36,204 bases of DNA from Chlorobiota bacterium (GTDB lineage Bacteria; Bacteroidota; Ignavibacteria; OLB7). Under the pieces are notes generated by a model. That model had not been told where the DNA came from. It ran no database searches and saw only the letters and a program-made list of their open reading frames with translations. Of this stretch, positions 1 to 7,283 are shown in pieces; positions within the stretch are counted from its first letter, which is position 1, and each line of letters starts with the position of its first letter. The translations under genes were made by a program, and so were the position numbers. The stretch is from contig JAEUSP010000046.1 of NCBI GenBank assembly GCA_016788565.1, forward strand, positions 1 through 36,204. The letters run 5' to 3'.

Positions 1-111
1 TACACAACGAAGGAGAAATTCCGGGAAGCGATACTGAATTTCTTCAAGAACATCGGGAACTACCGGACAGAGTTAGAAAGTCTTCTAACCCTGAATTTCC
101 ACATACCCTAA
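1..111 (+). CDS. IS630-like transposase, C-terminal end (partial)
   Basis: An open frame enters from the left window edge and stops at TAA 109-111, giving 36 residues that begin YTTKEKFREAILNFF and end LLTLNFHIP. The pattern (aromatic-rich helix with NFF, then a Leu-rich helix, then a terminal NF.x) is what the extreme C-terminus of IS630-family DDE transposases looks like, where a helix follows the last catalytic acidic residue. The catalytic core lies outside the window, so the call rests on this short tail only. No terminal inverted repeat could be recognised in the ~90 bp after the stop. Alternative: tail of an unrelated helical protein. Confidence 0.5.
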   Translation, partial: YTTKEKFREAILNFFKNIGNYRTELESLLTLNFHIP

Positions 112-203
112 TCCTTGCAATCCAATCTGGTTTGAGTATAACCTTGATGAATTCTACTGAAGTACTTAACCATAAATGAGCCTACTCGGAGTCTGGAAGA
201 ATC

Positions 204-242
204 AAAAAAACGGTGTGGAAAGTATTTCCACACCGTTTTTTT
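204..242. terminator. Bidirectional intrinsic terminator
   Basis: Perfect 18-bp inverted repeat (204-221 with 225-242) around a 3-nt loop, with an A-run on one side and a T-run on the other. It therefore reads as stem plus U-tract on both strands. It lies 21 bp past the stop of the minus-strand lipoprotein gene and after the plus-strand transposase remnant. Confidence 0.88.
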
Positions 243-263
243 TTGCTGCGGTTGCGGCGCAGG

Positions 264-1292
264 TTACTTGATGGAAAGGCTCCCCATCATTTTGTCGAAT
301 GCTGGGCCGTACTGATCCTGCTGCGGGCGGAACCAGTTCATGGTGACGCGGATGATTTTGCCGCCGGCCATGGCGAAGTACGCTCGGCTGGAGACATCCT
401 TGCCGCCGCTGTAATTGAAGACGTACCCTTTTTTCCCGCCAACGCTGGCCGCCGAAGGGGCGCGCCCGCCGTAGTTTTTCTTCAGTTGATCCACGGCTTG
501 TTCCAGCGTCATCCCTTTGGGGTCAATCTGGTCCACCATCACGTAGCTGTCCACACGGGTTCCGATAAACTGCTTCCCGTTGCTTGCGCTGATTACCTTG
601 AAGTTCGCCGGGTAGCTGATGCTGTATCCCGCGCCGCTGAAGGATTTCATTTCCGCCGATGGTGGGTCGCTCACGATGGAATCGCGGACGGCTCCGCCGG
701 TGGTGTCGCCCGGGGCTGGTGCGGGGGCCACAGCCGCCATCTTGCCCGGCTTGAAGCTGGCCATCACTTGGTCGAAGATTGGCTTGTAGTTGTCCCAGGT
801 TCCAATCACCCCAGCTTCGATGTAGCTGACAACGTCGCCATCTATCACGTAGAAGCGTTCGCTGGTGTATTTGGTGTCGCCGGCTTCAAAGCTGTAGCTT
901 AATTTTTTTGCGGCCATGCCGTTCAGCGTTGCCTCTTCGGGGCCTTTCACCACGCCAGCATCAAACTGCCCGCTGAACTCCTTGATGTTGGCATCCATTG
1001 CCGCTTGCCCGCCGGGCATTGCGCCAACAACGATTTTCGCCCCCCGCTCGCCGCCGGGGGTGAAGGTGGTGAAGGCATCATACAAGTTCTTCCCGCTGTA
1101 GAAAGCGGCTGTCACCCCTTGCTGTGCGGTTTCGGTCCAGCCTTCGGGGTACTTCACCCCAAATTTCAAGATTGGGTCGCTGTACTCGGTGTAGTTTTTC
1201 ACTTCCGGCTTCGGTTCTTCTTTCCCGCCGCAGCCAACCAGCAGCGTGGCCAGAAGTACGGGAGGTAGAAGAAGTGCTGTGAGTTTTTTCAT
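264..1292 (-). CDS. Lipoprotein with two PsbP/Mog1-like domains
   Basis: 342 aa. A basic N-terminus, hydrophobic stretch and lipobox LLVGC place the lipidated cysteine at residue 21, so it is an exported lipoprotein. After an acidic linker the chain carries two similar modules. The first (about 37-180) has the DPILKFGVKYPEGW start and ends with FDQVMASFKPGK. The second (about 215-342) has AGYSISYPANFKVI and ends with FDKMMGSLSIK. This start/end pattern is typical of PsbP-like or DUF1795-like folds, in which 'Y/I-S-YP-x-x-W/F' opens the domain and 'F.....SF' closes it. Partner and function are unknown. It is a single gene with a terminator just downstream and a repeat-filled upstream region. 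The start is fixed by the signal peptide. Confidence 0.7.
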   Translation of the reverse strand: MKKLTALLLPPVLLATLLVGCGGKEEPKPEVKNYTEYSDPILKFGVKYPEGWTETAQQGVTAAFYSGKNLYDAFTTFTPGGERGAKIVVGAMPGGQAAMDANIKEFSGQFDAGVVKGPEEATLNGMAAKKLSYSFEAGDTKYTSERFYVIDGDVVSYIEAGVIGTWDNYKPIFDQVMASFKPGKMAAVAPAPAPGDTTGGAVRDSIVSDPPSAEMKSFSGAGYSISYPANFKVISASNGKQFIGTRVDSYVMVDQIDPKGMTLEQAVDQLKKNYGGRAPSAASVGGKKGYVFNYSGGKDVSSRAYFAMAGGKIIRVTMNWFRPQQDQYGPAFDKMMGSLSIK

Positions 1293-1324
1293 GCCTGTCT
1301 AAACTCCTGAATGATGTGTTGAAG

Positions 1325-1352
1325 GAATGTCGAATGTCGAATGTCGAATGTC
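1325..1352. repeat. (GAATGTC)4 tandem repeat
   Basis: Four perfect head-to-tail copies of the heptamer GAATGTC, followed by AAATGGGGGATTT. The heptamer pair plus the same tail recurs at about 1433-1460, and a single copy at about 1640, so the unit travels with the neighbouring palindromic repeats. Confidence 0.9.
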
Positions 1353-1388
1353 AAATGGGGGATTTGGGAGTTGTCTCTGAATCTCGCC

Positions 1389-1426
1389 CTCCGCTCATGC
1401 TGAGCTCCGTCGAAGTATGAGCGGAG
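1389..1426. repeat. REP-like palindromic element, copy A
   Basis: A 10-bp inverted repeat CTCCGCTCAT / ATGAGCGGAG separated by an 18-nt centre containing GCTGAG..CCGTCGAAG. Near-identical copies lie at 1597, 8717 and 26487, and a decayed one at 29337, all outside genes. This matches the behaviour of REP-type elements. No transposase of the REP-associated type is in the window. Confidence 0.85.
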
Positions 1427-1482
1427 CCACCGGAATGTCGAATGTCAAATGGGGGATTTTGGAGTTATACTCGGCGCACATT

Positions 1483-1564
1483 GGTTTGCGAAACTCTACT
1501 CAGCTAGGTGCGCTATGGATTCCCGCTTTCGCGGGAATGACAGTGATTGAGTTTTTCGCAAACC
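1483..1564. repeat. Nested palindromic intergenic element
   Basis: The outer arms GGTTTGCGAAACTC (1483-1496) and GAGTTTTTCGCAAACC (1549-1564) are inverted copies differing by a 2-nt insertion. Inside them sits a second palindrome ATTCCCGC-TTTC-GCGGGAAT (1519-1538), a motif seen in intergenic repeats of many bacteria. The right outer arm plus flank (TTCGCAAACCACT) is found again at about 32783-32795, next to a terminator, so at least that part is dispersed. Confidence 0.7.
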
Positions 1565-1596
1565 ACTCTGTTTGGAGTATATCTGCGAATCTCGCC

Positions 1597-1634
1597 CTCC
1601 GCTCATGCTGAGCTCCGTCGAAGTATGAGCGGAG
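1597..1634. repeat. REP-like palindromic element, copy B
   Basis: Same 10-bp arms and same 18-nt centre as copy A, in the same orientation. It also shares the AATCTCGCC left flank and the GCCACYGGAATGTC right flank with copy A, so the two form a local direct duplication of about 208-bp period. Confidence 0.85.
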
Positions 1635-1730
1635 CCACTGGAATGTCAAATGCCAGAATGGGGGATGATGCAGAGGGAGGCAGGCGGCCAGCTTCGGTTG
1701 CCGCTGCCGCTAAAGTACAACGCCGAAGGC

Positions 1731-2858
1731 TTACAGCCAGCGTTTGCGGCGGAAGTAGCTGAACATCCCAACGGCCGTGACCGCCATCACCCCCCACGCA
1801 AACAGGTATCCATACGGCCATTCCAGCTCCGGCATAAAATGGAAGTTCATCCCATAAACCCCAGCAATAAAGGTGAGCGGAAGGAAGAAGGTGGAGAAGA
1901 GGGTGAGCACCTTCATAATCTCGTTCATCCGGTTGGAGTTCATCGAAAGGTAGCCATCAAGCAGCCCTGTCACCACATCACGGTAGGATTCGGCAAGCTC
2001 GCTGGCGCGAACCAGATGATCATAGACATTCCGGTAGTAGGCGATTTCAACATCGGCAATCAAATCGAACTCACCACGTGCCAGCCGGCTTACCATCTCA
2101 CGCTGGTAGCTGGTAATCCGGCGCAGTTGGAACAGCCGCCGTTTCATTGCCAGAATATGCGCCAGGGTGCGGCGCGAGCTGGCGTGGAAGACTTCCGTTT
2201 CCAGTTTATCCATCTCGGCATCGAACTGATCGAGCGTTACCGCATACTGATCCACGATGTCGTGCAGGATGATGTGGTATAAATAATCGGGGCCACGCTT
2301 CACCGACCCCGGGTTCCGTTCGCAGTGGGCAATGGCGCGCTGGATAGAAGGGGAGTGATAGTAGTGGTGAGTAACAATGTAGCGTTCGCCCAAAAACGTG
2401 TTCAACTGCCCTGTGTGGATGTTGTGGCCACTGCTGGAAACTCGCCGGCGGGGTGGTGGCGGTTGCTGCTGGCTTCCGTCCTGGTTCCCGTTGTGACTTG
2501 CAATCTGGGTGGGGGGGGTGTTTGGCTTTTCTCCGTTCGGTTTTTCTCCGTTCGGTTTTTCTCCGTCCAGATAAATAATCGGGTTGATGATGCAGAACAG
2601 GTAGTGTTCGTAATCCTCCACCTTCGGCAAGTGGTCTTCGTCTCGCTGGCTTTCGCGCTGGTGGCGGCAGTCCTGAACCGCAAGGGGGTGGAAGCGGAAT
2701 ATCTGCTCAAGCATCAGCCGCTCCTCTTCATCGGTCGGGTTCTCCAAATCAACCCACAGCACCAGTGAGTTATCGGTGCTTTCCAACAGCCCCGGAATTT
2801 CTTCAACGGTGGCGTGGCGTATCGGCTGGGTGGCGGTGCTGGCAATCACGCGGATCAT
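1731..2858 (-). CDS. corA: CorA-family magnesium/divalent metal transporter
   Basis: 375 aa. The C-terminus has two transmembrane helices, with the family signature YGMN at the end of the first (FIAGVYGMNF), an acidic loop MPELEW that sits over the pore entrance, and a closing helix ending in RRKRWL. The N-terminal cytoplasmic funnel domain has the usual Val/Leu-W.DL.NP pattern (VLWVDLENPTDEEE) and the long helix that precedes the pore. CorA forms a homopentameric inner-membrane channel for Mg2+ and sometimes Co2+ or Ni2+. Residues about 98-155 are an unusual insertion: three NGEKP repeats, then Gln/Pro-rich and basic sequence. The ATG overlaps the stop of the upstream recombinase-like gene (ATGA), and GGAGGA lies about 6 nt before it, so the pair is translationally coupled. 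Confidence 0.93.
   Translation of the reverse strand: MIRVIASTATQPIRHATVEEIPGLLESTDNSLVLWVDLENPTDEEERLMLEQIFRFHPLAVQDCRHQRESQRDEDHLPKVEDYEHYLFCIINPIIYLDGEKPNGEKPNGEKPNTPPTQIASHNGNQDGSQQQPPPPRRRVSSSGHNIHTGQLNTFLGERYIVTHHYYHSPSIQRAIAHCERNPGSVKRGPDYLYHIILHDIVDQYAVTLDQFDAEMDKLETEVFHASSRRTLAHILAMKRRLFQLRRITSYQREMVSRLARGEFDLIADVEIAYYRNVYDHLVRASELAESYRDVVTGLLDGYLSMNSNRMNEIMKVLTLFSTFFLPLTFIAGVYGMNFHFMPELEWPYGYLFAWGVMAVTAVGMFSYFRRKRWL
2527..2570. repeat. 15-bp tandem repeat inside corA
   Basis: Two perfect copies and one partial copy of a 15-bp unit (TTTTCTCCGTTCGGT on the plus strand) encode the NGEKP repeats of CorA. Because the unit is a multiple of three, copy-number changes keep the frame. Confidence 0.9.
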
Positions 2859-3901
2859 GCTTGTTCCTCCGGGGCAATCATGTCGGGTTCATCAGGGGGA
2901 AGCACTGCGGCTGCGGTGGGGTCATCCAACCGCCCGCGCAGCTTAAAGTAGAGTTGTGCTGTGGGCCGCCATTCAATCCTCATGCGGCGCATCACTTCTT
3001 CGATAGTGGCCCCTTTATCCACCATCATCAGCCCGGCAGTGTGGCGTAGCGAGAAAGGGGTAAGGCGGTGGTCGCGGTTCCGTTTCACCCCGCTGGATTT
3101 CAGCCAACGGCTAACGGCTTCGCGAATCCCGCGCGAGGTCATCCGGTGTCCCTGGGTTCGGTTGCTCATGCTGGCAAACAGCGGCGCGGCTTCTTCGCGT
3201 TGGCCATCGGGGTAGCGGCGGCGAAGGTAGTCCTCCAACGCTTGGTAAACCTCGGGTGGAATCGTGACGGTTTCATCTTTCACAGTTCGGCCTTTCCCTT
3301 GCACGCTGATGTAGTAATCGCCGGACGCACGCGGCTTGATGTCGCCAACGTCGGCGTACAAACACTCGCGCTCGCTTAATGCACACCCCACCATGATTCG
3401 GATAATGGCATAATCGCGCGCCCCTTGCAGTTTGTTCCGATCCACGCTTTGAAGTAACGTCTGAAGCTCCGTACTGGTCAGGAATGTGCGGGAATGCTTG
3501 GACGGGCGACGGCCGCCAACCACACGCTTTGCGGGGTTGTTCGCAAGCACGCCAACGTCAATCAGATATTGGCAAAGCCGCCGAAGCGCGGTCATGTAGG
3601 TTGCTACCGAGACGTTCTGCAGTTGCTTCCGCTCCACCAAATAGCGTTTGTACCGCTCAACATCCCGCACGCGGAAACGGAATTTTTTATCCACCGGGAA
3701 CCACTTGATAAAGTCCCGCAGTGCGCGTTGGTAGGTCCCGCGTGTTTCCGGGCTTTTCCGTTCGCATTCCTTCAGGAATCCTTCGTAGTGATCCACCAGT
3801 TCTTTCAGCGTAAGCTGAACCGGCTCAATGGCTTCTTCAATCATTCGGGTTGGACGGTTGTTGCTGTGACGGGGCGCAATGTTATCATTTTTCTGCTTCA
3901 T
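2855..3901 (-). CDS. Tyrosine recombinase-like protein with altered active site
   Basis: 348 aa with the two-domain XerC/XerD/phage-integrase layout: an N-terminal SAM-like DNA-binding domain (about 28-120, TLKELVDHYEGFLKE...) and a C-terminal catalytic domain (about 137-325). Aligned without gaps to the XerD active-site blocks, the beta-hairpin Lys (K203 in GKG), the box II Arg (R286 in LRH) and the nucleophile Tyr (Y318 in QLYFK) are present. The first Arg is Ser176 (an Arg sits two residues later, R178), the box II His is Phe283 and the box III His/Trp is Ile309 (W311 nearby). It is coupled to corA by ATGA overlap. It may be a divergent recombinase or a DNA-binding protein that no longer cleaves. 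The family call is firm; activity is uncertain. A start at codon 20 (3844) is also possible. Confidence 0.8.
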   Translation of the reverse strand: MKQKNDNIAPRHSNNRPTRMIEEAIEPVQLTLKELVDHYEGFLKECERKSPETRGTYQRALRDFIKWFPVDKKFRFRVRDVERYKRYLVERKQLQNVSVATYMTALRRLCQYLIDVGVLANNPAKRVVGGRRPSKHSRTFLTSTELQTLLQSVDRNKLQGARDYAIIRIMVGCALSERECLYADVGDIKPRASGDYYISVQGKGRTVKDETVTIPPEVYQALEDYLRRRYPDGQREEAAPLFASMSNRTQGHRMTSRGIREAVSRWLKSSGVKRNRDHRLTPFSLRHTAGLMMVDKGATIEEVMRRMRIEWRPTAQLYFKLRGRLDDPTAAAVLPPDEPDMIAPEEQA

Positions 3902-3927
3902 TCGGGGTGCTGGCGTGCTATCTTCGC

Positions 3928-4413
3928 ATGATAAGGATGCCAGGCTACAAAGGACATATCTCCATCGCGCTGCTGTTCGGTGCGTTGCTGGTTGCGGGGC
4001 TAAGTTTCACCGCGGTGGCCGCTGCGTTGCCGCTGTCGGAAAAGCTGATACAAGGGGTGGTGATCCTTTGGCTGGCGGTGGTCTTTGCGCTGTTCCCCGA
4101 TATTGACATCAAGAGCAAAGGGCAGATGCTGTTTTACCGGCTCTTCTTTCTGCTCGATCTTGGTTTGCTCTGTTTTGGGATGTGGAAGGAGGCAGCATTG
4201 TTGGGGTTCCTTGCCATTGTCCCAATCCTAAGCCGCCACCGTGGTTGGACCCACACGTTGTGGGCAATGCTGCTGGTTCCTTCCCCGATTTTGCTGGGGC
4301 CGATGTACTTCGCCCGCCAACCTGTCACCGATGGATTGCCCTACTATCTGGGGGCGGTGGCCGGATACTTCAGCCACCTTGTTGCCGATGGTATGCTGTT
4401 CCGAAAAAGGTAG
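3928..4413 (+). CDS. YdjM/DUF457-like membrane-bound putative metal-dependent hydrolase
   Basis: 161 aa from ATG 3928 (158 aa from ATG 3937, which may be the real start since MPGYKGH begins the family pattern). Several hydrophobic helices alternate with conserved polar motifs: GYKGHISIALLFG at the N-terminus, ALFPDIDIKSKGQ after the second helix, RHRGWTHTL in the middle and GYFSHLVADGM near the C-terminus. These His/Asp clusters (H.., PDID, HRGxTHS-like, HxxxD) are the metal-binding signature of the YdjM / LexA-regulated inner-membrane hydrolase family (DUF457). The natural substrate is unknown. It is divergently transcribed from the recombinase-like gene with only about 26 bp between the two starts. 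The longer open frame reaching back to 3850 overlaps that gene and is not preferred. Confidence 0.75.
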   Translation: MIRMPGYKGHISIALLFGALLVAGLSFTAVAAALPLSEKLIQGVVILWLAVVFALFPDIDIKSKGQMLFYRLFFLLDLGLLCFGMWKEAALLGFLAIVPILSRHRGWTHTLWAMLLVPSPILLGPMYFARQPVTDGLPYYLGAVAGYFSHLVADGMLFRKR

Positions 4414-4542
4414 ATGGCGGGGCGCAAACAGGCTCGTAAACTATGCTGAAACGTGGTGCGTCCTTTCCGCTGCTTTTCACTGAAAGAATTTCCCCGAAAA
4501 ATTTCACTGAAAACATCGCTCACACCTTTTCTACCTGATGCT

Positions 4543-4668
4543 ATGGAACTGATACTTGGGATCATCGTCGTAACGGTCGCGTTTATGGGGCTGTGGGGGC
4601 GGCATCAATCGCCCCGCCCCGTTCCTGTTCGCGTAAAAACAACGACTCGCCGGGGTCGCCGCCCGTGA
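4543..4668 (+). CDS. 41-aa single-pass membrane protein coupled to recO
   Basis: A short open frame begins ATG 4543 and encodes MELILGIIVVTVAFMGLWG followed by a strongly basic tail (RVKTTTRRGRRP). It has one N-terminal membrane helix (about residues 2-19) with a positive C-terminus, implying N-out/C-in topology. Its TGA (4666-4668) overlaps the GTG that best starts recO (GTGA). Such an overlap would be an unlikely accident and suggests translational coupling. There is no convincing Shine-Dalgarno sequence. I recognise no family; function unknown. Confidence 0.45.
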   Translation: MELILGIIVVTVAFMGLWGRHQSPRPVPVRVKTTTRRGRRP

Positions 4669-5456
4669 TTCTGAACACCGAAGCCGTGGTGCTGCACACG
4701 CGGCGTTTTAGCGAAACCAGTCTGATCGTCACGCTCCTGACGCGGGAGCGTGGGAAGATCACGGTGCTTGCGCGCGGGGCTTTCCGGCCAAAAAGCAAGT
4801 ACGCTTCGGTGCTTCAGCCAATGGGCTATTTGCGGCTGATTTTTTACTGGAAGGAAGGGCGCGACCTGCAAACCCTTTCCGCCGCCGAAACCATCGAACG
4901 ATTCCCCCGGCTGGCAAGCTCGCTGGAAAAAATGACCGCAGGGCTAACAATCCTTGAACTGGTAAACGCCTGCCTTCACGACGACGGCGCGCACCCGCAA
5001 CTGTTCAGCGACCTTGTTTCCGCACTGCGCGGGCTGGATCAGCCGAACGTGCAGGAATCCGCCGTTACGCTCTGGTTTATGGCGCGTCTGGCCAACGAAC
5101 TTGGATACGCCCTGCGAAGCGATGAATGCGGAGTGTGCGATGAAACGGTTTCCGTGCGCGAAGAAAATATCCCGTACAGCATCCCGATGGGCGCGCCCCT
5201 TTGTGCCGAACACACCGGCGCGGCAAGCTACCGCCCGTTGCCAACGCAATCGTGGACGCTGCTTCGCGAAGTGCTGGCGGTGCAACCGGAATATCTGCAC
5301 AGCGTCACCGCCAGCACCGCTGCTGCAACGGAGTTGTACGATACCATTTCCGCTTTTATCAAGTTCCATGTGGAGGGGATGAAACGCCTGCGGGTAAGCC
5401 CCGTGGCGGGGAAAATCCTGGCGCAACAGGGGAACGTCATCACCAACACCGAATAG
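4665..5456 (+). CDS. recO: DNA repair protein RecO
   Basis: 263 aa from GTG 4665, in the normal RecO size range. The N-terminal OB-fold (1-80) has the typical opening V-I-L-x-T-E-A-V-V-L and the RERGKITVLARGAF strand-loop. The middle and C-terminal part is the helical domain, with a small zinc-type site C155-x2-C158 ... C180-x2-H183. RecO binds single-stranded DNA and RecR, and helps load RecA onto SSB-coated gaps (RecF pathway). An upstream ATG at 4593 would add 24 residues (GAASIAPPRSC...) that look unlike RecO and overlap the 41-aa membrane ORF. The GTG start fits both the family and the GTGA overlap. Confidence 0.92.
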   Translation: MILNTEAVVLHTRRFSETSLIVTLLTRERGKITVLARGAFRPKSKYASVLQPMGYLRLIFYWKEGRDLQTLSAAETIERFPRLASSLEKMTAGLTILELVNACLHDDGAHPQLFSDLVSALRGLDQPNVQESAVTLWFMARLANELGYALRSDECGVCDETVSVREENIPYSIPMGAPLCAEHTGAASYRPLPTQSWTLLREVLAVQPEYLHSVTASTAAATELYDTISAFIKFHVEGMKRLRVSPVAGKILAQQGNVITNTE

Positions 5457-5577
5457 CACGGAGTGCGCGTAGCGAAGCATCAATATCTACCGAGTTGCCA
5501 GCTTGGTGCCAACACCAACAGAACAACCAACAACAACACAGCCTAACGATTTTTTTGCAAGGAAGGAGAACACAGCG

Positions 5578-7116
5578 ATGAACAGAAAACAAGGGTTCAT
5601 TGTCGGCGGCCTGATGGCTGCCTCGGTAGTGGTGGGGGCCTTGATCGCCACCGATTTCCGTCAGATACCGTTCGGCCTGGCCGGACCCGACGTGAAACTT
5701 GGTGCCGATGCTCCGCCAGTCGTCCCGTCGAACGAAGTAAAAGTGCTGAACGATGCCTTTGTTGCCGTCAGCAAAGCCGTAACCCAGCAAGTCGTCAGTA
5801 TCGAAGTCACCACCCGTGGTGAGCAGGCTTCCAACCAGGAAGAAGATGAGGGGGATATGTTTGGCGGGCCGTGGGGTGGGTTCAATTTCAAAATGCCGAA
5901 CACACCACAACGCGGTTCCGGCTCGGGGGTGATCATCACCCAAGATGGCTACATCCTGACCAACAACCACGTTGTGGAATCCGCCGAGCGGGGAACGATT
6001 GAGGTGGAGCTTGCCGACGGACGCAAGATGGATGCAACGCTGGTCGGGCGTGACCCGCTGACCGATCTGGCGGTGATTAAAGTTGAAGCCACGGGCCTTC
6101 CCGTTGCCGCCTTTGCCAACAGCGACGAAGTTCAAGTTGGCCAGTTTGTGATTGCTGTTGGCAACCCGCTGGGGCTGAACTCCACCGTCACCCAGGGGAT
6201 TGTCTCGGCACTGGGCCGCGGGCAGCTGAACCTGAACCGTGACGAAAAAGGCTACGGCGTGGAAGATTTCATCCAGACCGATGCCGCCATCAATCCCGGG
6301 AATTCCGGCGGCGGATTGTTCGATCTGCGTGGGGCGTTGGTTGGGATCAACTCCGCAATCGCTTCGCGCACGGGATATTACCAGGGCTACGGCTTCGCAA
6401 TCCCGATTAACCTTGTCCGCGCAGTTGCTCAAGATTTGATTGAAGATGGGAAAGTGAGCCGTGGCTACATCGGCGTGAAAATCGAGCCGGTGAGCCAAAG
6501 CCTGAAAAAGGCGTTGGGGATGGGAGCCGAAGATGGCGTGCTGATTCAAGAAACCATGCCCGGGACCTCAGCCTCGGATGCAGGGCTTCGGCAAGGGGAT
6601 GTGATCCTAACGGTTGATGGCGTTCCGGTGAAAACACCGAACCACCTGCAAAACTTGCTTGCCCAAAAACGGGCTGGCGATGAAGTGAAACTGAAAGTCT
6701 TCCGCGACGGCAGCACCTTTGAAAAAGGGGTGAAACTGAAACCACGCGCCGAAGATGCCCAAGATGAATCATCGGCCAGCAACAACACCCGCGAACAACG
6801 TGATGAATCCAGCGACAGCCGCCAAACCGCCAAACTGGGAGGGCTGGGAATGGAGGTCCAGACGCTGGACGGCACAATGAAGAAACGGGTTGGCGTGGAT
6901 AACGGCGTGCTGGTGACCAGCACCGAGATGTACGGCGAAGCGATGACGCAAGGGATCAGCAGCGGTGATGTGATCGTTTCGGCAAACCGCAAACAGCTGA
7001 AAACCGCCGGCGACTTGCAGGCGATTGTTGATGATGCCAGCAAAGGTGATGTGATCCTGATGCAGGTGAAAGCCCGCGGCGGATCAACACGGTTGGTGGC
7101 TTTAGAGGTGAAGTGA
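5578..7116 (+). CDS. degP: DegP/HtrA (Do-like) periplasmic serine protease
   Basis: 512 aa from ATG 5578, preceded by AAGGAAGGAGA at good distance. An N-terminal hydrophobic segment (about 7-25) acts as signal peptide or anchor. The trypsin-like domain has the complete triad H131 (TNNHVVES), D163 (DPLTDLAV) and S243 (NPGNSGGG). Two PDZ domains follow: about 303-395 (RGYIGVKIEPVS...GDVILTVDG) and about 425-510 (LGGLGMEVQTLD...GDVIVSANR). They are separated by a polar, Asp/Ser/Gln-rich linker. A charged, Gly/Phe-rich LA-type loop (about 85-110) separates the first strands, as in DegP oligomers. The protein degrades or chaperones misfolded envelope proteins. A single gene with a hairpin after it. 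Confidence 0.95.
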   Translation: MNRKQGFIVGGLMAASVVVGALIATDFRQIPFGLAGPDVKLGADAPPVVPSNEVKVLNDAFVAVSKAVTQQVVSIEVTTRGEQASNQEEDEGDMFGGPWGGFNFKMPNTPQRGSGSGVIITQDGYILTNNHVVESAERGTIEVELADGRKMDATLVGRDPLTDLAVIKVEATGLPVAAFANSDEVQVGQFVIAVGNPLGLNSTVTQGIVSALGRGQLNLNRDEKGYGVEDFIQTDAAINPGNSGGGLFDLRGALVGINSAIASRTGYYQGYGFAIPINLVRAVAQDLIEDGKVSRGYIGVKIEPVSQSLKKALGMGAEDGVLIQETMPGTSASDAGLRQGDVILTVDGVPVKTPNHLQNLLAQKRAGDEVKLKVFRDGSTFEKGVKLKPRAEDAQDESSASNNTREQRDESSDSRQTAKLGGLGMEVQTLDGTMKKRVGVDNGVLVTSTEMYGEAMTQGISSGDVIVSANRKQLKTAGDLQAIVDDASKGDVILMQVKARGGSTRLVALEVK

Positions 7117-7184
7117 AATCGTGAAGTCATCGTGCGGCAGGGTGAGTAAAAACTCAACTTGCCAGCGATCAAACAGAGAGCAAA

Positions 7185-7221
7185 ACAACGCCCCCATGCA
7201 GCAACAGCATGGGGGCGTTGT
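7185..7221. terminator. Hairpin terminator between convergent genes
   Basis: Perfect 15-bp stem (7185-7199 / 7207-7221), GC-rich core CGCCCCCATGC, 7-nt loop. It lies 68 bp after the protease stop and 62 bp past the stop of the convergent aminotransferase gene. On the minus strand it is followed by a T-rich stretch (GTTTTGCTCTC), while the plus side has no clear U-run, so it serves the minus direction best. Confidence 0.75.
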
Positions 7222-7283
7222 GGTTTGTAGCCGCTGCAAAACGTGAGTCTGCAAGCAACCTCACATTACTCACCGAACCTCAC

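Larger units (their letters stand above)
1293..1730. other. Gene-free, repeat-rich spacer
   Basis: The 438 bp between the lipoprotein start and the corA stop contain no convincing gene. Short open frames here run through repeats. The spacer holds a (GAATGTC)4 tandem repeat, two copies of the CCGCTCAT/ATGAGCGG palindromic element, a nested palindrome, and two further partial copies of the GAATGTC...AAATG.GGGGAT motif near 1433-1456 and 1640-1666. The lipoprotein promoter must lie in its left part, but I see no reliable -10/-35 pair. Confidence 0.7.

Noticed and set aside
213-902. Long open frame on the plus strand opposite the PsbP-like lipoprotein
   Set aside because: It is antisense to a gene with a signal peptide and family pattern; its translation is His/Ala/Val-rich without any recognisable motif.
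4593-4664. Earlier ATG for recO
   Set aside because: It adds 24 non-family residues and overlaps the membrane ORF; GTG 4665 fits RecO and gives a GTGA overlap.
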